Shown here: piece after piece, positions 28,465 to 37,322 of the stretch
Layout of the letters: each line of letters starts with the position of its first letter
Position numbering within the stretch: position 1 is the stretch's first letter
Assembly (NCBI GenBank): GCA_030374805.1
Contig: JARGSG010000026.1
Coordinates: 434,001-498,000 of the forward strand
Reading direction: 5' to 3'
DNA length: 64,000 nt
Origin: Gracilaria gracilis
Taxonomy: Eukaryota; Rhodophyta; Florideophyceae; Gracilariales; Gracilariaceae
Translations under genes and position numbers: made by a program
Notes under the pieces: model-generated
Database searches by the model: none
Seen by the model: the letters and a program-made list of their open reading frames with translations, nothing else
What the model was told of the DNA's origin: nothing

Positions 28465-30520
28465 AATACACGATGCCTAGGTTAATGCTGATTCACCGGC
28501 GAGTTAACAACTTCAGCGATTTCGTGAGGTTGCTGATATTTGCTCTTTCTTTGGAAGAAGAGCTTCAGTTCGTTGTGGGGAGATCTTGCCAGCTTGCGAA
28601 ATTGCGAAAAGAGCACTGTGAAGTTATCTATCTATAGTAGACGGAAATCGAATGTTTTGGACGTCCAAACCATACATTTGGTATTGGTCAACACACTCGG
28701 TATTCCAAAATCGAAGCTTGAATCTCTCTAGCCAGGAGAGTCGCTTGAAGCCTTATCGGCAGCGCTGCTTATCGGTCTTTCTCTCTCCTTTATGAGCGCA
28801 CTAGTTTATCGGTCTTTCATGCCACAGCCAGCACTCTGACCTTAAGTTCCGAAATTGTTCGCACCAACACATCTCCCGTTGCGCAGCCTCTGCCTTGTAT
28901 GATACAAACTTCAATAGCTCACAGGTGAGATAATGGGCTACCGATTTCACATGTACAGAGTACCTGTACATGTATGAGAGGGGGGGCGTCAGACTTCACA
29001 AAGAAGATAAGAGGAGGGAAATGTATAGTTGCTCGCTGCCGGAATGGGTGTCCGATGCCATTTATGGATTCGTTTGCTCATTATTTGGGATGCTTTGTAT
29101 GGACTAGAAGGTATAGAAAGGAATTGAGACCAACGCATTTCAAACGTGACCGCAATAAGCGACGAGCCGGTTTATCCAAACAAGAATATATCCCCATAGA
29201 CGCGTCTGCTATGTACCACAACAAAAGTAGAATCTCGCCCAACGCCTCACCACCTTTCCGAGAAGATACATCAATCTATTTTCATAATAATGACGTATAC
29301 ATGAAAGAATAATAAGATGATGTTATCAAGAACCCCCGGAAAATAAGAGCCTATATCTAGGAGCATTGCAATCCCCTAGTCATGGTCCATAATGAAAGAG
29401 TTCGTACATGAACAGAATTCCGACCCAACTGAGAAACGAACTCCATCACGTCTGTAATCCCAGACCATTCCTCCATTGCAAAGATCAGAAGTTTAGGGCC
29501 GGATTCAACGTTTCCAAAGATCCAAACTACGGAAACCCCCATTACCGTCGTTTAGATTAAAACTAGGAGCCTCATGGCTGGTATCCAACAGAAACCAGAT
29601 TACACATGGAGTGGAATAAAGAAAGCTTTGTAGTTGACAGACATCGGTACAATGGTTGCGATTCATATCCCTGTAGATTTGTATGTAGAAAGCCTACGGA
29701 AAACCCAAAACTATCTAAAGACCTAGGATTCTTTTTCACAATCACAAGTGCAATTCACTACCCGCTTCCTTAAGTCACCCAGTTTAAAGAAGTCGAAACA
29801 AATCAGATCTAGTGTGATTCAGTTTTAGTTTCTTGTTGACGTTGGGCTGGATGTAGAACTGGCTTAAACCCTCCGTCTGTGAGAGTGTTCTTTCAGAAGA
29901 AGGGCGAACATATCAAAGAAATTCAGTTCCGCAAGGGAAGGCAGAAAGAAGATTTCAGAAAGAAAATAGTAGGACGCCGATAGGCTCTAACAGCAGCGTA
30001 GACTTCTGGAAGAAGTCGAAGAGAAAAACAAGCGGCTTGCGAGAAATGAGGATTACCTGCCAAGTAGAAGCAAAGGGCTGCGTGTCGTGCTGAAAGTTTT
30101 GAAGTGGTTACTCTGGACTGGAAGAAGTTACATGGTTGACAATCTCTCAGAGAAGCACTGGGAGTTCTTTTCAGCAATATCATGATAAACAATAGCCGCA
30201 GCCTGGAGTCGATGAGGGCAAGGTATTCGTGGAGCGCGAACAGCCGAAGGAACTACAGCGCTACATCTTGCGAGACAGCCAAGACAATCCCTCGTGTTGT
30301 GCGCTATTACGAATTTAGAATCTGCCTCATACCGAATAGCAAAAGTTGATGGACGGTTGGTGAGCGTGGGCGCGCAGTAGCATGGCGCGAAGCATCACAA
30401 GTGGCACACAGGAGAGAGGCGTAGCGAAGATGGGCCGGAGCACCCGGAAGCACTTCGCGTGCGCTTTTGACCTTTTAACGTGTCAAGTGAGAAGAGAGGG
30501 CTTGAGTTCACTGTCAATCG
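28465..30520. other. gene-poor interval, about 2 kb
   Basis: No gene could be supported. It contains the dispersed 16-mer TTTATGAGCGCACTAG at 28789-28804 after a pyrimidine tract. A 112-codon ATG frame at 28974-29312 has no family features. The last 300 bp should hold the cyclophilin promoter. Confidence 0.4.
28789..28804 (+). repeat. dispersed repeat head TTTATGAGCGCACTAG
   Basis: The same 16 bases occur at 56855-56870, and related TTTATTATGAGCGC sequences occur at 45193 and 45716, each near a pyrimidine-rich stretch. It marks a low-copy dispersed intergenic repeat. Confidence 0.6.
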
Positions 30521-30685
30521 ATGATGAATGAACGTCGGCGGTCAGGCTTGGGACGCTTTTTTCTGTTTTGCGAGTGCCACGGGAGGGGAAACCGGCGCAA
30601 AACGTGGAAGTTCACAAGAAACACGGACTTGATAAACTGGCACAGGATTTCCAACAGAAATACCGACAGACTAATCTGCTCTAAC

Positions 30686-31261
30686 ATGATACCAGCTCCG
30701 GTGGGGGATCCAACGGACGCTCTTCATCACCACGATGAGGAGAATCCAATCGTCTTCCTGGACATAAGCATCGGGAACGAAGAGGTTGGGCGAATAACTC
30801 TTGAGCTTTTTGCAGACGTCTGTCCGAAGACCGCTGAGAATTTTCGCCAGTTCTGCACCGGTCAGTACAGAAAAGATAACAAGCCAATCGGATATAAAGA
30901 TGTTCTATTTCATCGGATCGTGAAGAGTTTCATGATACAAGGAGGGGATTTTGTCAACGGTAATGGGACCGGCTGCATGTCCATATATGGAGAGAAAGCG
31001 TTCCACGATGAATCCCTCGGTGCCTTTCGCCATTCTGGCGCTGGGATCCTCGCCATGGCTAACAGTGGTCCCAACACCAACGGTAATCAGTTCTACATCA
31101 CATGCAAGCAATGCTCTTTTCTGGATGGAAAACACGTTGTGTTTGGAAAAGTGACTAACGAAGAGTCGATGGATGTGGTGAAAAGGTTAGAAAACGTTGC
31201 CGTGGACAACAGCAATCGGCCACTTCTTACTTGCAAAGTTGTGCAATGCGGAGAACTTTAA
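30686..31261 (+). CDS. PPIH: cyclophilin H (spliceosomal peptidyl-prolyl isomerase)
   Basis: This 191-residue cyclophilin catalyses proline cis-trans isomerisation. The core motifs FHRI, MIQGGDFVNGNGTG, ANSGPNTNGNQFYIT and LDGKHVVFGK are intact. Features specific to the U4/U6.U5 tri-snRNP cyclophilin (USA-CYP/PPIH) are present, including the short N-terminus before FLDISIGNEEVGRI, PKTAENFRQFCTGQYRKDNKPIGYK, and the ending VVQCGEL. The ATG at 30686 was chosen because it reproduces the length of known PPIH proteins; ATGs at 30521/30524 would add 55 basic residues without similarity. Confidence 0.92.
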   Translation: MIPAPVGDPTDALHHHDEENPIVFLDISIGNEEVGRITLELFADVCPKTAENFRQFCTGQYRKDNKPIGYKDVLFHRIVKSFMIQGGDFVNGNGTGCMSIYGEKAFHDESLGAFRHSGAGILAMANSGPNTNGNQFYITCKQCSFLDGKHVVFGKVTNEESMDVVKRLENVAVDNSNRPLLTCKVVQCGEL

Positions 31262-31445
31262 CCGGGCATCAGGCTCACATGACGGGGCAAAGTAAACACT
31301 TGACGATGGTGAGCACATGCCGAGTATCTAAAGTGATGTTAGCGCAGTCTTGGTTGTTTTACGGTACTGCCGGAGCTGGGACCCGTTCCCAGCGAGTAAA
31401 AAGAGTCAACTGTGGTGGAGCTATTCATTTCGGTAGAAACTGCAC

Positions 31446-32663
31446 TTAACGTTCATGACCTTCGTCATCTGAATCTTCGTAAGGGGCATTCTCAATATCT
31501 CCGTCTGGTACGCCACGTGCAGTAAATCTGGCGAGTAGCACTCGGAGCCACATGAGGGGTGGTAGCTTCGGACCTCTCAGTTGTTTAAGAGGAGCAAATT
31601 CTTGGATTCTGCTGTAGGCAAAAGCGCCAAACATCCAACAGTAACAGAAGTAATAAAAGAATGTACCCCGGAATGGTCTGTCAAGAATGGCAGGTTGCCA
31701 TACCCTGACGTAGTAGTGATGACCCACAACGACAACACCTAAAGTTTCCCCAAGAGCACCAAAGGTCATCTTGGATGCCAAAACAAGAACACGAAGCAAG
31801 ACAAAGTTCACGTACGAAAAGCATGCGACCAACTGAAACAAGAAGAACGCTATAGGGAACCGATGCTTCATGATATAGAGAGGGTCATCGAACAAGATGA
31901 CGAAGCATATCAACATCACAAGCCAGAAGCAAGAGCAAAAGACATCACCCAAGAAAAGCATCCGCGCAATGGTGAGCTTGCCTCTTACTTTTGTATATAT
32001 TCTGTAAATTGAAAGCGCTGCGAGGATCATGAACGCATAGATGAATAAGGAGGTAAGCAGTTCAAGGAACTTGGAAGTTCGGGAGACTCGACGACGATAA
32101 GTGCGCGCTGTTGCGGAGAGATCAGAGAACATTGGCACAACATCGGTCATAGTCTTGTTGAATAGATTTCGCGACACATTGCCCCAATTGTGCGAACGCG
32201 ATTCCAATACATCAGCAAGCGTTGGGTCCTGAAACCTCTTCTCGGTGGAATCCTTCTCCTGGTTGAGAAGTTGAAGGCGGGCTTCAAACCTCTGAATGTT
32301 GTCCTTGAGGGAAGCAACCTGGGTGGACATTCTCGCAATGGAATCCTGTTTTGCCAGGACATCATTCTTGGCAGCCTCGAGCTCTTTTTCTCGCTTTTCC
32401 TTTTCCTTGAGTTCCCACTCCTTGGCACCTTGCAAATGCTCAGCCTCCTCGTCTACGGCGGCTTGTTCGTCCTTAAGGCGCTTAATATCATCGTGAATGA
32501 CATTGAGTTCTTTGGTACGATCAGCAACCTCGCCGTTTAGCTTCTTCTCTAGGTCTAACAGCTGTGCAGATGATAGGCTCTGTAGATCGACTTCTTCTTC
32601 ACCCCATACAGAAACAAGAAGCGCGAGCGCGAGAAGGAAGAAGGCATAGACGCGGCGTGTCAT
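31446..32663 (-). CDS. coiled-coil multi-pass membrane protein with signal peptide
   Basis: A 405-residue protein. Residues 1-21 are a classic signal peptide (MTRRVYAFFLLALALLVSVWG). Residues about 24-150 form a long charged coiled coil, with N-glycosylation sequons NVS and NKT near 163-170. From about 200 onward there are four or five hydrophobic segments, including SLFIYAFMILAALSIYRIY and FFYYFCYCWMFGAFAYS. The tail is acidic (EDSDDEGHER). It most likely sits in the ER or Golgi with the coiled coil in the lumen. The coiled-coil plus membrane layout recalls TMEM120-type proteins, but no clear homology was recognised. Confidence 0.75.
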   Translation of the reverse strand: MTRRVYAFFLLALALLVSVWGEEEVDLQSLSSAQLLDLEKKLNGEVADRTKELNVIHDDIKRLKDEQAAVDEEAEHLQGAKEWELKEKEKREKELEAAKNDVLAKQDSIARMSTQVASLKDNIQRFEARLQLLNQEKDSTEKRFQDPTLADVLESRSHNWGNVSRNLFNKTMTDVVPMFSDLSATARTYRRRVSRTSKFLELLTSLFIYAFMILAALSIYRIYTKVRGKLTIARMLFLGDVFCSCFWLVMLICFVILFDDPLYIMKHRFPIAFFLFQLVACFSYVNFVLLRVLVLASKMTFGALGETLGVVVVGHHYYVRVWQPAILDRPFRGTFFYYFCYCWMFGAFAYSRIQEFAPLKQLRGPKLPPLMWLRVLLARFTARGVPDGDIENAPYEDSDDEGHER

Positions 32664-33135
32664 AGAGGGAATGGAGGGACGCAGACGGGCAGCAAGATAG
32701 CACGCAAACTTCGCCGCGGAGAGAAGAATCGCTCACAGCTATCGACCAGGGACCTAAGCAAAAATTGGGCTGTGAATGTCAGCAAGCGGGCTGCGGTGCG
32801 CCACGTCGCTGCGTTCTCAACACAACAGAGTTGAACAGACAGTATTTAATGTCTGTCCTTACAGAAGGCCGCGGATCAACACAAGTGCTCGCCGCGCGTT
32901 GGTCGGTGCTCGGCCGTTGACGCAACACTTGGCGCGTGTGCATTGATTACAACAAAAGTGGCGGAGATTGTCCACCGTTCTTAAACAACTTGCTCTCGAA
33001 TCGGGAGTCCCCATAAACCTTTAAGCTCAACGCCGATTCCCGCAGGCAATCGGAATTCTGAGAGTTGGTCTCTCTGATTTACACGAAGGTAGAACAGCTT
33101 TGACCGAGGCGTTACCCACATCAAAGCTTACCACC

Positions 33136-34209
33136 ATGGCATTCGTCCCTCCCATACCCACGTCTCACTTTGGCACTCGCACCGGCTATGCTACAATCTC
33201 CAATCACCCGTCTATATCCAGGATTCGTCGTGGTCGCGCATCAACATTGATATTTTCCTCCGCCACCAATCCGGCCGATACCCAACCCCCAACCGAGGTC
33301 AAACAAAGCTTCGCCCCGCCACCTTCGACATTCTATCAGGCTATAACACAGGCTCAGCAAGCAGCGGCTGATGCCATAAAAGCTGGTTTCCGTGTCCTCG
33401 AGGTTGAGTTTCCACCTCTTCCTACTGCACAGTTGGAAAGTTCTGCTGTCGGCGCTTACGACGTTTCAGACGCCAATCTTCGTCTTGCTATTGACTTCTC
33501 TTCCAAATTTGCAGGCGAAGGGAAACGTGTTGCGATTGCGTTTCCAGATCTTATTGAGAAAGACCGAGCGGTTGAGCTGAACAATGAGAGCGAGGAGCCT
33601 ATTGAAAACGTTCGTTTCAGTGCCGTGAGAGATTCGAAGAAAGGCGCGTTTTTAGAGCGTCTTTGGGTTAAGCCCGAGGTTGAAATCGCTGTCAGAGACG
33701 AAGATGACATTTTTCTCGTACTAGGGTCTTCATGTCAGGAGTTACCGGATGTCGAACGGCTTGTTGAAGCTGTGGGAGAGCGTCCCGTTATTCTTTTCAA
33801 TCTCAAGTTGGATTCAGCACGGGGAGATCTTGGGCTCCCTGCATTTCCTCGAAAGGATCTCCATTATCGTTTTCTCAGCAAGATCTTGCCCGTATACTAC
33901 TTACGAACGCGTACGTATTCCAGATCAATAATCCGACCTCCTTACGTAGTTAATTTCTCTGGTGCGCTATACAAGGTTTTTCCTGGCCCGTACCAAGTTT
34001 TGCTGGACACTGCTGCTGGAAACTATGAGCGGTTAACCACATTAGAAGAACGGCCGCCATTGGGACAGGTTAGGGATATTTTGACAGACGGATTGAAGAT
34101 GGAAGGTGTAGCAGGGAAGGAAGCTTCCCTCCTATCAAAAGGGTACAAATCAATGACTTGGTGGGAAGAAGATCGATCAAAGGCAGTGTCTCAGAACTGG
34201 CGATCGTAG
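33136..34209 (+). CDS. plastid DUF1995 protein
   Basis: A 357-residue protein starts MAFVPPIPTSHFGTR at an ATG in strong context (CCACCATGG), with a Phe-containing transit peptide of about 55 residues. The mature part begins PPPSTFYQAITQAQQAA and continues VLEVEFPPLP, VAIAFPDL, RPVILFNLKLDS, and ends with PYQVLLDT and YKSMTWWEEDRSKAVSQNWRS. This is the DUF1995 family, found in plastids and cyanobacteria and including the photosystem assembly factor LPA3. A thylakoid or stromal assembly role is inferred. Its presence argues that the organism is photosynthetic. Upstream in-frame codons lack an ATG. Confidence 0.82.
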   Translation: MAFVPPIPTSHFGTRTGYATISNHPSISRIRRGRASTLIFSSATNPADTQPPTEVKQSFAPPPSTFYQAITQAQQAAADAIKAGFRVLEVEFPPLPTAQLESSAVGAYDVSDANLRLAIDFSSKFAGEGKRVAIAFPDLIEKDRAVELNNESEEPIENVRFSAVRDSKKGAFLERLWVKPEVEIAVRDEDDIFLVLGSSCQELPDVERLVEAVGERPVILFNLKLDSARGDLGLPAFPRKDLHYRFLSKILPVYYLRTRTYSRSIIRPPYVVNFSGALYKVFPGPYQVLLDTAAGNYERLTTLEERPPLGQVRDILTDGLKMEGVAGKEASLLSKGYKSMTWWEEDRSKAVSQNWRS

Positions 34210-34841
34210 GGAACTGCTTTACCACCAGCTCAACAATCTCTGATGTGTGCTTGGGACCACGGTGCCACAGCTGTGTTCGCAACATTACTGCTGTTTCCTA
34301 GCAGTAGCCTCCTGCTGTTTAGTGTTTTGGTCCTTCGCAATTCGGTGGAACAGTTTGCAGCTCCTACAAAAGCTGTGGTTAGCCCTGTGTCTTCTTCTTC
34401 TTCTTCTTCAGCCCTGTGTCAACAGAGAAGAAAGAGCACGGTGGTGTTGCTTCTTTGCGCGCCTGCTATAAGGTCGGCTTCTATTCCCGCTGATACGTAA
34501 TAATACTAAATGCTATCCAAGCTTTTGAGTCGATGCATTGGAACCACAACACAATCTCATCGCTGAAGAACGGCAGCCTTTGCCGCTGGAACTATTCTTT
34601 CCTCCCATGCCCTGCATAGTACCAACACATTCGCAACGTCGGTTCGTAGCACAATACTGTAGCATTTGGGATGGGGCGAGGTACCGTTGTACATACAGTA
34701 GCTCTATCTAAGGGAATTTCTTGGAGCAAAAACAAGAAAAAATACTCGCATGAAAAGGCTGCTCACGTTCACGTTGCGTTTTGACCGTGGCGACAGACAC
34801 AATCAAGCGCGAGGAATGTGCACACGAAAGCAAAGTGCGAC
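34210..34841. other. intergenic
   Basis: About 630 bp between two plus-strand genes. It has a short TTC microsatellite near 34391-34409. No gene or regulatory element was identified. Confidence 0.4.
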
Positions 34842-35567
34842 ATGCTTCCCGTTCTAGGTCGTCCCGAACTCCCATTCTTTTTTATCTGCGTTGCACTCCT
34901 TATTGTTTACCGTGTTCTAAATGAACCCGATACAATGTCAGCATCAAAACAATCGCTGAGATTAGTAATCCTGTCAGACACACACCGCCAATTTCGTCGT
35001 CCTGTACCAGATGGTGACATCCTTGTTCATTGCGGAGATTCAGAGTGGCGAGTGGACGAGATAAATGATTGGACATCAAAGCTTCCTCACACAAACAAGA
35101 TATTTGTATCCGGTAATATGGACAGACAGTTCAGGGGTAAGACCGATGAATTCCGAGGTGTTTCATACCTGCAGGATGCATTGATGGAGGTCAATGGATT
35201 GAAAATCTATGGCTCGCCATGGACGCCAGAGTTTGTCGGTGAGTTCCAGTTGGGCGACAAAAGGCAAGCAGAAGATGTTTGGAATCGGGTTCCGAAAGAA
35301 GTCGATATTCTTATAACCCATGGCCCTCCCCGGGGCATCCTTGACACTACTAGTCGTGGTCTCCGCGTTGGAGATGCAGTTCTCTTAGAAAAAGTGCGTG
35401 AAGTGAAACCGCGTGTCCATTGCTTCGGCCATGTGCATGAGAGTTATGGGGCAGTGATGAGTGACGGCCCAACGCTCTTCTGTAACGCTGCAGTATTCAA
35501 CGGTCAGGCACCTCTTGTCGTTGACATACCATTAGATCACACGAAACCTGCTCGGGTTGTTAGTTAG
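34842..35567 (+). CDS. calcineurin-like metallophosphoesterase (MPPED/UPF0046 type)
   Basis: This 241-residue protein has the metallophosphoesterase motifs LSDTH, GDILVHCGD, SGNMD (in place of the usual GNHD), ITHGPP and GHVHESYG. Order and spacing match the UPF0046/MPPED1-MPPED2 family, metal-dependent phosphodiesterases of poorly known substrate. The ATG at 34842 gives a hydrophobic N-terminal segment (FFFICVALLIVY), which would anchor the enzyme in a membrane; an ATG at 34935 (MSASKQSL) would give a soluble 210-residue form. The His-to-Met change in the GNHD motif also removes the general-acid residue, as reported for some MPPED members, so activity may be low. Confidence 0.88.
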   Translation: MLPVLGRPELPFFFICVALLIVYRVLNEPDTMSASKQSLRLVILSDTHRQFRRPVPDGDILVHCGDSEWRVDEINDWTSKLPHTNKIFVSGNMDRQFRGKTDEFRGVSYLQDALMEVNGLKIYGSPWTPEFVGEFQLGDKRQAEDVWNRVPKEVDILITHGPPRGILDTTSRGLRVGDAVLLEKVREVKPRVHCFGHVHESYGAVMSDGPTLFCNAAVFNGQAPLVVDIPLDHTKPARVVS

Positions 35568-35644
35568 ACGCGTGTTTCTGATGATATGGTGTTGTGTCAC
35601 TCGAATAACATCGTTTCTAGGCCAGCGCAAACAAGAGAAAGGCG

Positions 35645-36711
35645 TTAGATTAAGCCTGGGGCACGCCGAAGAGCCATAGACTGAAGCACCTGAGGCATCG
35701 GACATGAAACTCCGGCAAGTTTACGTCTCTTCGAAGGCAGTGCTGCCGAAGACTTAGGCTTTGGCGAAAAGAAGGATTTGATGTCCTTCGTCTTCACTGG
35801 TTTGACTTTCGCTGCTTTTCGTGGTTTGCCGTCTTCTTCTTCTTCTTCACATTCCCTTCAAATGAATCGAAAGAGTTCGTAAGTTAGTAATATAGTACAA
35901 TCATGCTTTCACAGAACGCGCGCTTTGTAATGCATTCTTGTGCTACGTACCAATCAACTTGCACTGCGTTCTGCTGCAGGATTGTTTTTGTGGTACCCCA
36001 GGAGAACCGGACGAAAGTGGGAAAGCCAAAGAGATTGTCACAGTTATTATCCATCCAGGTTTTAGTAAGAGGGTCGCTCGGATAACCACTTCCTCGTGGT
36101 CCGATGAAGTCCACTCGCTTATTTGCATCATCTGGCTCAAATTCCACACTGCGTTGCTCTTCTGGAAAGCACCATTCCCTGATATGGCTGTCCCTTGTTG
36201 TCTTCGCCATGATGCTTGCAGCTCCCACAATAGGATAGGTGGAATCAGCCTTCTTTGCGACGACAACTTTATCAACGGACGGAAAGCGTTCGCGAAACTT
36301 TGCTGCATAGTGATCTGCATTGCCTACCGTGTCAACGTAAATCTCAGTGACATTGATTCCTTCATTTATAGCGTTTTGAACCAACCCTAGTGCTGCATCA
36401 TGTGATATAAGGTTGAGGTTATACTTCTCTTTTCGCAGCATATGGCTACTCAAGTACTCAGCTGTCAAAGCGCTCTCAAATACCCTGACGAAAGATGCTC
36501 CTTCAATCTTACTGCGAAGCTTGTCCCTTTGGTCTTCTTTAAACGACTTGGAATCGTTTACACCTAGAGCCCGTAGACTGCTTGTGTGTGATTTTGGGCA
36601 CACAGCAGCAGCATACACCATTGGACCGAGTACTGGTCCCCGTCCGGCTTCGTCGATACCAAGCACGCATGGCACACCGGGTTGCCATACCTCACGTTTT
36701 TCTTCACACAT
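35645..36711 (-). CDS. RNASEH2A: RNase H2 catalytic subunit A, two exons
   Basis: Exon 1 (35951-36711) encodes the type 2 RNase H core: GIDEAGRGPVLGPMVYA (Asp20, Glu21), VYVDTVG, KKADSTYPIVGAASIMAK and GSGYPSDPLT. The enzyme cuts RNA in RNA-DNA hybrids and single ribonucleotides in DNA. The intron at 35856-35950 (95 nt) has donor GTACGT, a TACTAAC branch site at 35883-35889 and acceptor GAAG. Splicing joins VDW to ECEEEEEDG, matching the VIWED segment of animal RNASEH2A. Exon 2 (35645-35855) is basic and carries TKDIKSFFSPK, a PIP-box-like motif for PCNA binding. Without splicing the protein would end after a short unrelated tail. Predicted length is 323 residues. The start is the first ATG. 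Confidence 0.88.
35856..35950 (-). other. spliceosomal intron in RNASEH2A
   Basis: The minus-strand sequence begins GTACGT and ends GAAG, with a consensus TACTAAC branch site 27 nt before the acceptor. Removal keeps the frame and restores similarity to RNASEH2A proteins. Confidence 0.82.
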
Positions 36712-37322
36712 TGCGGGCAACCAATCCTTTGACAGAATGCAACGAGGTGGAATGTGTCCTGTCCTATATCATCGAGTCCCAGCCGCGAATACAAGATATT
36801 AAAGGATGTAAAGAAGCCTCAGGCTCGCTCTTCTGCTATCTTCGTAGACAAGGCCTTTAATTATGAATCAGTGGTAACATGCCAGGGCTTAACCAGCTGT
36901 ATCTACGGATACCTTCGGTAAGTTATGTATCTATCTATCCGGTTGGGACGCCCAACTTGGGACCATTTCGATATGTCCTGTTCCCGCCAATTATGTTGAC
37001 TCCTACTGGGGGCGTGTATGCGCCGTTGCACACGTGGTCGATACATCATGACATTTTTTGTTTAATTCACAGAAAGTCTTTCTCGACTAGAGAGGAGTCT
37101 TGTTTGCTCAGGTTTTTGTTTCTCTCTCAGCTGCTATTCGTTTGTCCTGAATGTGCCATCTCTGGCTAGGTGGTCTGAGTTAGGACGCCTACAGCTGGAA
37201 ATGTGCCCAACTTGTTAAACTGAGGTACCAGTATGCTCCATTTCATCCTCTTGAGGTTATGAAACTTAACGGAAGTCATTGCCGAGCAGGTCGTTAGTAC
37301 CTATCCGGAGCAACGCATTGCG
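36712..37322. promoter_or_regulatory. divergent intergenic region
   Basis: About 610 bp between RNASEH2A (minus) and the alpha-COP-like gene (plus), which should hold both promoters. No clear TATA box or other site was recognised. Confidence 0.4.

Noticed and set aside
28974-29312. 112-codon ATG frame
   Set aside because: Basic and irregular, no family features, lies in a gene-poor interval.
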